DNA from: Flavobacterium sp.
GTDB taxonomy: Bacteria; Bacteroidota; Bacteroidia; Flavobacteriales; Flavobacteriaceae
Assembly: GCF_030146175.1 (NCBI RefSeq)
Contig: NZ_JASLCE010000063.1
Span: 1 to 19,984, forward strand
Reading direction: 5' to 3'
DNA length: 19,984 bases
Shown here: in pieces, positions 8,438-14,338 of the stretch
Position numbering within the stretch: the first letter of the stretch is position 1
How the letters are laid out: every line of letters begins with the position of its first letter
Position numbers and translations under genes: made by a program
The notes under the pieces: generated by a model
What the model was told of the DNA's origin: nothing
The model's database searches: none
What the model saw: only the letters and a program-made list of their open reading frames with translations

Positions 8438-9844
8438 ATGAAAATGAAATATCAAAAATCATATAAAATAATGGTTGTCATAGCAGCTGCATCGGTGATG
8501 CAGTCTTGCTTTGTCGCCAAAAATTATGAGCGCCCACAGGTAAAAACCGAAGCATTGTATCGTACCGATGCTACGGCTACCGAAGGTGCGTCACTGGCGG
8601 GTGTTTCGTGGAAAACACTTTTTACCGATCCAATCCTTCAGGGCTATATCGAAAAAGGACTACAGAATAATTACGATATCCGAATTGCAATGCAGTCGAT
8701 TGTAGCTGCCGAAGCAAATCTGAAACAGGGTAAAATGGGCTACCTGCCTACGCTTAGTGTGGGTGCCAGTCTTACCCACCAGGAATTGGCTAAAAACAGT
8801 CAGTTTGGTTCCTTTTTTAATGGTGCTTTAGATCAATATCAGCTTGCTGGAAACCTATCGTGGGAAGCCGACATCTGGGGAAAAATCAGAAGTAACAAAC
8901 GTGCGGCCAATGCTTCCTATTTACAAACGGTAGCAGCCAATCAGGCGGTAAAAACACAATTGTTGGCCAGTATTGCTTCGACCTATTATCAGTTGTTATC
9001 GTTGGATGCACAGTTAAAAGTAGCTGAAGAAACCTTACTAAACCGCGATAACAGTGTTATTACGATTAAAGCATTAAAAGACGCCGGAAACGTAAACGAA
9101 GTAGCCGTAAAACAAACGGAAGCACAGAAATATGCTACCGAGTTGATCATTGCCGATTTGAAAAATAACATTGTAATCATGGAAAACACCCTATCTATCT
9201 TATTAGGACAATCGCCCGGTAAAATAGAAAGAGGAACCCTGGCGGCTCAAACCATGAATGTGGATGTAAACCTTGGTGTTCCAGCCGATTTATTAAGCAA
9301 AAGACCGGACGTAATGGCTGCCGAATACAATCTGATCTCTAATTTTGAGATGACTAATGTAGCACGCAGTAATTTTTATCCGTCGTTTACGGTAACGGCT
9401 TCCGGAGGTTTCCAAAGTTTGGAGTTAAAAGAATGGTTTAGTACCAATTCCCTGTTTGCAAATATCGTAGCCGGATTGACACAACCTATTTTTAATCAAC
9501 GTCAGATTAGAACGCGATATGAAGTAGCAAAAGCCAATCAGGAAAAAGCTTATTTACAGTTTGAGCAATCCCTGTTAACAGCCGGGAAAGAAGTTTCGGA
9601 TGCCTTGTCGCAATATAAAAATGAAACCGGTAAGATTGTAATCCGTGAAAAACAAGTGGATGCGCTTAAAAAAGCGGCCAACTATTCCGATGAGTTATTA
9701 AACCACGGTTTTGTAAACTATCTGGAAGTATTAACAGCCAAGAATTCCGCTTTAAGTAGTGAGCTGGATCTTATTGATAATAAATACCGACAGTTTAATG
9801 CCATTATCACGCTTTATAAAGCATTAGGTGGCGGAACACAATAA
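8438..9844 (+). CDS. TolC/NodT-family outer-membrane efflux lipoprotein
   Basis: The 468-aa outer-membrane factor completes the tripartite pump. A signal peptide ending VMQSC places the lipidated cysteine at residue 24. Two OEP repeats follow: the first with WKTLFTDPILQGYIEKGLQN, LSWEADIWGKIRSNKRAA and ATYYQLL-like helices, the second opening with VPADLLSKRPDVMAAEYNLI. All are hallmarks of the NodT/CusC subgroup. It should form a trimeric beta-barrel and periplasmic alpha-tunnel. I use ATG 8438, 4 nt after the pump stop; an in-frame ATG at 8420 overlaps the pump gene and would put six extra residues before the signal peptide. A bidirectional terminator follows at 9911-9947. Confidence 0.94.
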   Translation: MKMKYQKSYKIMVVIAAASVMQSCFVAKNYERPQVKTEALYRTDATATEGASLAGVSWKTLFTDPILQGYIEKGLQNNYDIRIAMQSIVAAEANLKQGKMGYLPTLSVGASLTHQELAKNSQFGSFFNGALDQYQLAGNLSWEADIWGKIRSNKRAANASYLQTVAANQAVKTQLLASIASTYYQLLSLDAQLKVAEETLLNRDNSVITIKALKDAGNVNEVAVKQTEAQKYATELIIADLKNNIVIMENTLSILLGQSPGKIERGTLAAQTMNVDVNLGVPADLLSKRPDVMAAEYNLISNFEMTNVARSNFYPSFTVTASGGFQSLELKEWFSTNSLFANIVAGLTQPIFNQRQIRTRYEVAKANQEKAYLQFEQSLLTAGKEVSDALSQYKNETGKIVIREKQVDALKKAANYSDELLNHGFVNYLEVLTAKNSALSSELDLIDNKYRQFNAIITLYKALGGGTQ

Positions 9845-9862
9845 TGTAATACTGTTTATTTA

Positions 9863-9895
9863 ACACCTGACAGGTTTTTGAAACCTGTCAGGTGT
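9863..9895. repeat. extragenic palindrome, copy 1
   Basis: Perfect 15-bp arms (ACACCTGACAGGTTT and its complement) around a 3-nt centre. Each arm itself contains a 9-bp palindrome (CCTGACAGG and CCTGTCAGG), with centres 18 bp apart. It lies between the efflux operon and its terminator. Copies 2 and 3 are at 10046-10078 and 10929-10961. It resembles REP-type repeats scattered in Flavobacteria; without a T-tract it is not a standard terminator. Confidence 0.85.
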
Positions 9896-9910
9896 AACTA
9901 AACAAAAACA

Positions 9911-9947
9911 AAAAAAGGGGGAGCATTAGAAATGCTCCCCCTTTTTT
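9911..9947. terminator. bidirectional terminator of the efflux operon
   Basis: GGGGGAGCATT (9917-9927) pairs perfectly with 9931-9941 across an AGA loop, flanked by six A residues upstream and six T residues downstream. The symmetry lets it stop transcription from both strands. Confidence 0.92.
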
Positions 9948-9988
9948 ATAATCTTAACGGATCTCCTATTAAGGTATGCTAGTACAGT

Positions 9989-10009
9989 CTTTTATCTTTT
10001 ATCTTTTAT
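9989..10009. repeat. three tandem CTTTTAT heptamers
   Basis: Three perfect CTTTTAT units followed by a partial one (CTTTTTTT). They overlap the stop codon of the gene remnant at 10006-10041 and look like slippage expansion of the sequence around that stop, which occurs only once at the intact gene. Confidence 0.7.
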
Positions 10010-10041
10010 CTTTTTTTCTTAGCCAGAGTGGCACTTACTGA
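10006..10041 (-). pseudogene. remnant of the 3' end of the 211-aa secreted protein gene
   Basis: On the minus strand this reads SVSATLAKKKR followed by TAA, clearly cognate to the C-terminus SASAAPAKKKR of the gene that ends at 10202. About 36 nt align without gaps. The remnant stops about 4 nt short of palindrome copy 2. It lies in a larger duplicated unit: palindrome, an AAAC-rich spacer, a GGGAGC-type terminator, then this 3' end, in the same order as at 10046-10240. Confidence 0.75.
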
Positions 10042-10045
10042 TTTC

Positions 10046-10078
10046 ACACCTGACAGGTTTTGAAAACCTGTCAGGTTT
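10046..10078. repeat. extragenic palindrome, copy 2
   Basis: The perfect 14-bp arms ACCTGACAGGTTTT (10048-10061) and their complement (10063-10076) meet around a single G. The outer bases are slightly degenerate on the right. The two CCTGwCAGG cores again have centres 18 bp apart. The copy marks the edge of the gene remnant. Confidence 0.85.
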
Positions 10079-10111
10079 AGCAAAACCTAAAAAGTGTAAC
10101 GAAACAAAAAT

Positions 10112-10142
10112 AAAAAGGGAGCAATCAAGTTGCTCCCTTTTT
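10112..10142. terminator. bidirectional terminator after the 211-aa protein gene
   Basis: AAAAAGGGAGCAA (10112-10124) pairs perfectly with 10130-10142 across a TCAAG loop. A/T tracts at both ends allow use in either direction. It most likely ends the minus-strand transcript of the gene at 10202-10837. It is similar in sequence to the terminator at 9911-9947, consistent with a duplicated unit. Confidence 0.88.
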
Positions 10143-10201
10143 GTTTTGCTATCCTAAAATAGCATTTTAAACTATACACTAGTTAAAAAACAATTCCTAT
10201 T

Positions 10202-10837
10202 TTATCTTTTTTTCTTTGCCGGAGCGGCACTTGCCGAAACGTTGTTTACATATTTTTTATCCGTTGGATTATACGTCATACGGCTTTCCTGTGATTTGTT
10301 TTTCAGAATCACATCCCCTTCTCCGGTTAGTGTAAACTCAAAACCTTCTCTTCGCATTCGCTCCTGTGTTTCGGATGCATTTTGTCCTTTATCCAGAAAT
10401 ACGATTTCTTTAATCTTGGTCGTAGTCTGTACATTAGCTAATATTTGCGTCTTTGTAGCCGGTTCCCATATTTCCGAATAGGTACTCAACGCCTCTTCGT
10501 TTTTGGTTTTGGTTTCGGTAACGTTTTTTTCGGTCCACGTAATACAACACAGTGGTGTGTCTTTGGTTTTAAAGGTTGTGATCTTACATTCGGCTGGTAC
10601 CGCTTTGTCGATCGCTTTTACCAATAGCGTATCTTTTTTGGCTCCTTTTTCATTACGGAAAACATAAAAAGTCTGTTGGTTTTTATTCTTGATCAATTCT
10701 GCGGTTAGATCGTCTGCTTTTGCCAATACGGTTGTCTGACTTTTTGCTGCCGGTGCCTTTCCTCCCGCTTTTTTCTTCTGACTGTACATACCTACCGTAA
10801 ACAGTAACGATACAGCCAGGATAACATATTGTTTCAT
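10202..10837 (-). CDS. secreted protein of unknown function (211 aa)
   Basis: I do not recognise a family. The N-terminus MKQYVILAVSLLFTVGMYSQ is a clear Sec signal peptide with probable cleavage after MYS, followed by a lysine/alanine-rich linker (KKKAGGKAPAAKS). The mature part is hydrophilic and strand-rich (QQTFYVFRNEKGAKKDTLLV; FTLTGEGDVILKNKSQ) and contains an unusual pair CC in DTPLCCITW. The C-terminus is again basic (APAKKKR). It is likely periplasmic. I start at ATG 10837, where the signal peptide begins; 16 extra in-frame codons upstream are not signal-like. It is a single-gene unit between palindrome copies 2 and 3, and a remnant of its own 3' end lies downstream. Confidence 0.8.
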   Translation of the reverse strand: MKQYVILAVSLLFTVGMYSQKKKAGGKAPAAKSQTTVLAKADDLTAELIKNKNQQTFYVFRNEKGAKKDTLLVKAIDKAVPAECKITTFKTKDTPLCCITWTEKNVTETKTKNEEALSTYSEIWEPATKTQILANVQTTTKIKEIVFLDKGQNASETQERMRREGFEFTLTGEGDVILKNKSQESRMTYNPTDKKYVNNVSASAAPAKKKR

Positions 10838-10928
10838 AATGGGGGTGATTTGGTTGAATACAGGCAATGTACAAAAAAATTGCATAAATACGGACTGTTA
10901 TTTTTACAACAAAATTTTTGTTTTATAA

Positions 10929-10961
10929 ACACCTGACAGGTTTTAAAAACCTGTCAGGTGT
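10929..10961. repeat. extragenic palindrome, copy 3
   Basis: The best-preserved copy: perfect 16-bp arms ACACCTGACAGGTTTT and their complement around a central A. The CCTGwCAGG core centres are 18 bp apart, as in the other copies. It lies between the purC terminator and the upstream region of the 211-aa protein gene. Confidence 0.87.
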
Positions 10962-10976
10962 AGAAGTTGATACCAC

Positions 10977-11008
10977 AAAAAAGGGCTGTCTTGATAAGAC
11001 AGCCCTTT
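10977..11008 (-). terminator. purC terminator
   Basis: AAAGGGCTGTCTT (10980-10992) pairs perfectly over 13 bp with 10996-11008 across a GAT loop. Read on the minus strand it ends in six T residues (complement of 10977-10982). It starts 20 nt after the purC stop. Confidence 0.92.
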
Positions 11009-11028
11009 GTATAAATACGTTTTAAAAC

Positions 11029-11979
11029 TTATTTGTTGCTTAAAAAGGCTAACACATTTTTTTCGATACGCGCGTCGATATTCGAAATATCAGCTTTTAC
11101 AAACGATTCTCCTAAGATGTTTTCGTATAATTCGATATAACGATCAGAAACCGTTGCAATATATTCGTCAGTCATTTCCGGAATCTGTTGTCCGTCTTTA
11201 CCCTGAAAACCATTAGCGATTAACCATTGACGTACAAATTCTTTCGATAATTGTTTTTGTGCTTCGTTGTTATCCTGACGTTCCTGATAGCCATCGGCAT
11301 AAAAATAACGGGACGAATCCGGTGTGTGGATTTCGTCGATCAAAACGATTTTTCCGTCTTTTGTTTTTCCAAATTCATATTTGGTATCCACCAAAATCAA
11401 TCCTTTACTGGCCGCGATCTCGGTTCCTCTCTGGAATAAAGCTCGGGTATATTTTTCTAAAACAATATAATCTTCTTCTGAAACGATTCCTTTAGCCAAA
11501 ATATCTTCGCGTGAAATGTCTTCATCATGTTCTCCATTGTCTGCTTTAGTCGATGGTGTGATGATCGGCTCCGGAAATTTGTCGTTTTCTTTTAAACCTT
11601 CCGGCAGTGCTACGCCGCAAAGGATACGTTTTCCTAAAGCATATTCGCGTGCTGCATGTCCGGATAGATAGCCTCTGATAACCATTTCTACTTTAAAAGG
11701 ATCGCATAAATGTCCTACGGCAACATTGGGATCGGGAGTCGCGATTAACCAGTTAGGCACGATATCGGCCGTTAATTGCATGAATTTTGTAGCAATCTGG
11801 TTTAGAATCTGACCTTTGTAAGGAATTCCTTTTGGCATTACGACATCAAAAGCCGATAGACGGTCGGTAGCCACCATTACCAAAAGTTCGTCATTGATAT
11901 TGTACACTTCCCGTACTTTACCGCGGTAGACGGATTTTTGACCCGGAAAGTTAAAATTAGTTGTTGTGATTGTGTTCAT
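11029..11979 (-). CDS. purC: phosphoribosylaminoimidazole-succinocarboxamide synthase
   Basis: PurC joins CAIR and aspartate using ATP to give SAICAR in purine biosynthesis, in the cytoplasm. The 316-aa protein shows the family's signatures: YRGKVREVY (18-26), [13 protein letters not shown] (37-49), [13 protein letters not shown] (97-109), [16 protein letters not shown] (138-153), [11 protein letters not shown] (194-204) and [12 protein letters not shown]. The length fits the longer, yeast ADE1-like form rather than the roughly 240-aa E. coli form. I choose ATG 11979; a 24-residue upstream extension would start before the promoter's own transcript. It has a textbook Bacteroidota promoter (12011-12042) and a strong terminator, so it is monocistronic. 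Its promoter is close to the decayed phoH 3' end. Confidence 0.97.
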   Translation of the reverse strand: MNTITTTNFNFPGQKSVYRGKVREVYNINDELLVMVATDRLSAFDVVMPKGIPYKGQILNQIATKFMQLTADIVPNWLIATPDPNVAVGHLCDPFKVEMVIRGYLSGHAAREYALGKRILCGVALPEGLKENDKFPEPIITPSTKADNGEHDEDISREDILAKGIVSEEDYIVLEKYTRALFQRGTEIAASKGLILVDTKYEFGKTKDGKIVLIDEIHTPDSSRYFYADGYQERQDNNEAQKQLSKEFVRQWLIANGFQGKDGQQIPEMTDEYIATVSDRYIELYENILGESFVKADISNIDARIEKNVLAFLSNK

Positions 11980-12010
11980 AGAACGCTTGTAGTTAGTTGT
12001 TATAAAGGTG

Positions 12011-12042
12011 CAAAAGTAATTAAAAACCCTACTGCTACCAAA
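12011..12042 (-). promoter_or_regulatory. purC promoter
   Basis: Read on the minus strand: TTTG (-33, at 12042-12039), a 20-nt spacer, then TACTTTTG (-7, at 12018-12011), an exact match to TAnnTTTG. Transcription should start around 12004-12006, about 25 nt before the purC ATG. Confidence 0.8.
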
Positions 12043-12075
12043 AAAAACCAACCTTTCGTGAAGGGTGGTTTGTAT

Positions 12076-12230
12076 AAATTTTAATCGTGATTTTCAATAC
12101 TCGTATAGCATCAATAATTTTCATAACCAGTGGGTGGCACACCATGTCTTTATGATCCAGATATAAAATACCAACGCCTTCTTAGTCTTTTAAAATCAAT
12201 ACGACTTCTTTTAGTCCGGAAATAGTTCGT
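12076..12230 (-). pseudogene. decayed second copy of the phoH 3' end
   Basis: About 155 nt align almost without gaps with the last part of the intact phoH at 13290-13445, at roughly 88% identity by eye. The remnant has lost one base near its 3' end, causing a frameshift, and has an in-frame TAA where phoH reads KDVEGVG (valine codon changed). It lacks the rest of the gene, including both Walker motifs. It has the same orientation as phoH, about 1.2 kb further downstream, with an AT-rich insert and a plus-strand lipoprotein gene between the two copies. Confidence 0.85.
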
Positions 12231-12432
12231 TTGAGTTTTAGTTTTTTGACCAATATCTGATAAAATTAGTGTACTTCAATTAATTACACCCACCGAGTTA
12301 AAATGAAACACTTTGCTTAATTCGGTAACTTTTACAATTGGCCATCCATAATATTAAGAATTTTCTTAGGTTAGTAACGATTATTATTCTATTTTTAGCG
12401 TCTTAATCAATTTATTAATACTTTTTTAAATT
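12231..12432. other. non-coding AT-rich stretch before the lipoprotein gene
   Basis: Similarity to phoH ends at about 12230. The rest is AT-rich DNA with no open frame of note. A weak -7-like element TATTTTTA at 12390-12397 may serve the lipoprotein gene at 12433, but it departs from TAnnTTTG and I see no clear -33 element. Confidence 0.35.
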
Positions 12433-13050
12433 ATGAAAAAAATTAGCATTTTAATTTTAGCAAGTGCACTGACCTTGACATCTTGTAAGAAAGAACAAAC
12501 CGAGGAACAAACTGAGGAACCAACTACAGAAACCCCCACTGCCATTGTAAGACCGGAGCCAAAAACAACTGTATCGGGTACTTCTTTTATAGATGAAAGT
12601 GAGAATACTTATGACAAACAATTTCAATCAGGAAGTCATACAAAAGAAAAATATACAGTTGTAAGTTATACTACAAATGCTAAATTCGCTGAAACAGAAT
12701 TCGAAAATAGTGTACCAACTGAAGACGAACAATTATTAGCTGTAAACATTGGCCTTGAGAGTCTTCTATGTGATGGAAGGTTTTCTGGGATGAATACAAG
12801 TTTTTCTATTCATATAGATGATAAAGCAGAAGAAATACAAAAGTTTACTTCTTTTACACCAGAATTTTTTAAAGCAAATCCTAATGCTGTAAGTCTTGAT
12901 ACAAACACTAGTGTAACTTTAAAGAAAGGTGAGAAAACTGAAAAAGTATTTTATTTCGTAATACCTAAAGATGCAGATCTATCTAAAGCCTATTTAACCC
13001 TGTATAGAGGAAGTGATATGGAGGAACTTAAGTTACCATTAAACCCATAA
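12433..13050 (+). CDS. lipoprotein of unknown function, possibly DUF4352-like
   Basis: The 205-aa protein has a signal peptide ending LTLTSC, so C18 should be lipidated. A low-complexity acidic/threonine linker follows (EQTEEQTEEPTTETPT), encoded by an imperfect 12-bp DNA repeat at 12493-12516. The remainder, from about residue 70, is strand-rich (EKYTVVSYTTNAKF; EQLLAVNIGLESL; EKTEKVFYFVIPKDADLS; LTLYRGSDMEELKLPLN), resembling the immunoglobulin-like DUF4352 group, a tentative match. Acidic and lysine residues just after the cysteine (CKKEQTEE) loosely recall the surface-export signal of Bacteroidota lipoproteins. The gene is visibly more AT-rich than its neighbours and lies between two copies of the phoH 3' end, in opposite orientation to purC and phoH, suggesting later acquisition. 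Confidence 0.8.
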   Translation: MKKISILILASALTLTSCKKEQTEEQTEEPTTETPTAIVRPEPKTTVSGTSFIDESENTYDKQFQSGSHTKEKYTVVSYTTNAKFAETEFENSVPTEDEQLLAVNIGLESLLCDGRFSGMNTSFSIHIDDKAEEIQKFTSFTPEFFKANPNAVSLDTNTSVTLKKGEKTEKVFYFVIPKDADLSKAYLTLYRGSDMEELKLPLNP

Positions 13051-13113
13051 TTTTTGAAAACGTTTTTATGTGAATAATTATGTACTAAATTAAGTCTTCA
13101 CTATAAAATTGCA

Positions 13114-13148
13114 CAGGATAAGATGAAACATTTTATCCTGTTTTTTTT
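13114..13148 (+). terminator. terminator of the lipoprotein gene
   Basis: CAGGATAAGATG (13114-13125) pairs over 12 bp, with one G-U pair, with CATTTTATCCTG (13129-13140), followed by eight T residues. It lies 64 nt after the lipoprotein stop. Confidence 0.85.
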
Positions 13149-13218
13149 ACTTAAATTTTGAGTTTATTTGAAATAAATAGTATTTGAAAAACCTAAAAAA
13201 CATTCGCAACAGGTAAAT

Positions 13219-13247
13219 AAAAAAGCCCTCCCTTTGTAAGGAGAGCT
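13219..13247 (-). terminator. phoH terminator
   Basis: On the minus strand AGCTCTCCTT pairs with AAGGGAGGGCT (one G-U pair, one bulged G) across an ACA loop, followed by six T residues. It is about 48 nt after the phoH stop. Between them lies a perfect 14-bp palindrome CCTGTTTAAACAGG (13263-13276) of unknown role. Confidence 0.75.
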
Positions 13248-13294
13248 AATTTTTTAATCAAGCCTGTTTAAACAGGTATGTAATCCTCTAAATT

Positions 13295-14251
13295 TTAATC
13301 GTGATTTTCGATACTCTTATAGGCATCAATGATTTTCTTAACCAGTCGGTGGCGCACAATATCTTTATCATCCAGATATAAAATACCAACTCCTTCTACG
13401 TCTTTTAAAATCAATAAGGCTTCTTTTAGTCCGGAAATGGTTCGTCGTGGTAAATCGACCTGACCCGGATCTCCGGTAATAATAAACTTGGCATTACGTC
13501 CCATACGGGTTAGGAACATCTTCATTTGCGAATGCGTCGTATTTTGTGCTTCATCCAGAATAACAAAAGCATTGTCCAACGTACGGCCACGCATAAACGC
13601 CAATGGTGCAATCTGGATAACCCCTTTTAGGAGATAATCTTCCAGCGTTTGCGGTGGCAACATATCGCGTAAGGCATCGTATAACGGTTGCATATACGGG
13701 TCCAGTTTTTCTTTCATATCGCCCGGAAGGAATCCTAAATTCTCGCCGGCTTCTACTGCAGGACGGGTTAAGATGATCCGCTTTACTTGCTTTTCTTTCA
13801 ATGCTTTAACCGCTAGTGCAACTCCGGTATAGGTTTTTCCGGTTCCGGCAGGTCCTACGGCAAAAACCATATCGTTTTTCATGGTAAAATCGACCAGTTT
13901 TTGCTGATTGGGTGTTAAGGCCTTGATCAGTTTTCCTCCAATACCGTGTACCAGAATCTTATCGTGATCGGCCATTTTTTGTTCGTCCTGACTGTTGGTT
14001 TGTACAATTCGTTCGATCACATTATCGTCGATAGAATTATACCGCGAAAAGTGATTCATCAATCTATGGAACCGCACTTCAAACTCATCCAAAATTTCCT
14101 TTTCTCCGTAGGCTTTCACCAGCGTGCCACGGGCTACGATTTTTAATTTTGGGTATAATTTTTTAATTATCTCAAGATGAGCATCCTGAGCCCCCCAGAA
14201 TTCTTTAGGGGTGATGTCTGTCAATTCGATGGTTCTTTCGTTCAAAAGCAA
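13295..14251 (-). CDS. phoH: PhoH-like ATPase
   Basis: This is a cytoplasmic P-loop ATPase of the PhoH/YbeZ type, 318 aa, the usual length, linked in other bacteria to RNA metabolism and ribosome-associated functions with YbeY. The Walker A motif GPAGTGKT is at residues 133-140 and Walker B VILDEAQN at 230-237, followed by the conserved TRMGRNAKFIITGDPGQVDL. The N-terminal KH-like part precedes residue 100. There is no ATG near the expected start: the upstream in-frame stop lies three codons before TTG 14251, so translation begins at TTG 14251 or TTG 14245 (giving MNERTIEL). It is divergent from the SAM hydrolase gene. A decayed copy of its 3' end lies at 12076-12230. Confidence 0.95.
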   Translation of the reverse strand: MLLNERTIELTDITPKEFWGAQDAHLEIIKKLYPKLKIVARGTLVKAYGEKEILDEFEVRFHRLMNHFSRYNSIDDNVIERIVQTNSQDEQKMADHDKILVHGIGGKLIKALTPNQQKLVDFTMKNDMVFAVGPAGTGKTYTGVALAVKALKEKQVKRIILTRPAVEAGENLGFLPGDMKEKLDPYMQPLYDALRDMLPPQTLEDYLLKGVIQIAPLAFMRGRTLDNAFVILDEAQNTTHSQMKMFLTRMGRNAKFIITGDPGQVDLPRRTISGLKEALLILKDVEGVGILYLDDKDIVRHRLVKKIIDAYKSIENHD

Positions 14252-14275
14252 CGGGATTTAATTAAAAAAATAAGT

Positions 14276-14283
14276 TAGCTTTG
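14276..14283 (+). promoter_or_regulatory. -7 element for the SAM hydrolase-gldFG unit
   Basis: TAGCTTTG matches TAnnTTTG exactly and lies 55 nt before the ATG at 14339. No good -33 TTG is visible at the usual distance, so this is based on the -7 element alone. Confidence 0.5.
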
Positions 14284-14290
14284 CATATCT

Positions 14291-14298
14291 CAAATCTA
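14291..14298 (-). promoter_or_regulatory. -7 element for phoH
   Basis: Read on the minus strand, TAGATTTG matches TAnnTTTG and lies about 40 nt before the phoH start. It faces the plus-strand element at 14276-14283, with only 7 bp between the two. The -33 region is not convincing. Confidence 0.5.
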
Positions 14299-14338
14299 GC
14301 AATTTTTAAAGAAAGTTCCCTTAATAGTTATAAACAAA

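Noticed and set aside
9863..10961. CRISPR array
   Set aside because: Only three copies, irregular spacing (150 to 850 bp) and a gene between; they are extragenic palindromes.
12052..13294. Insertion sequence or integrase in the purC-phoH interval
   Set aside because: No transposase or recombinase frame and no terminal inverted repeats could be found; only the phoH 3'-end duplication supports past insertion.
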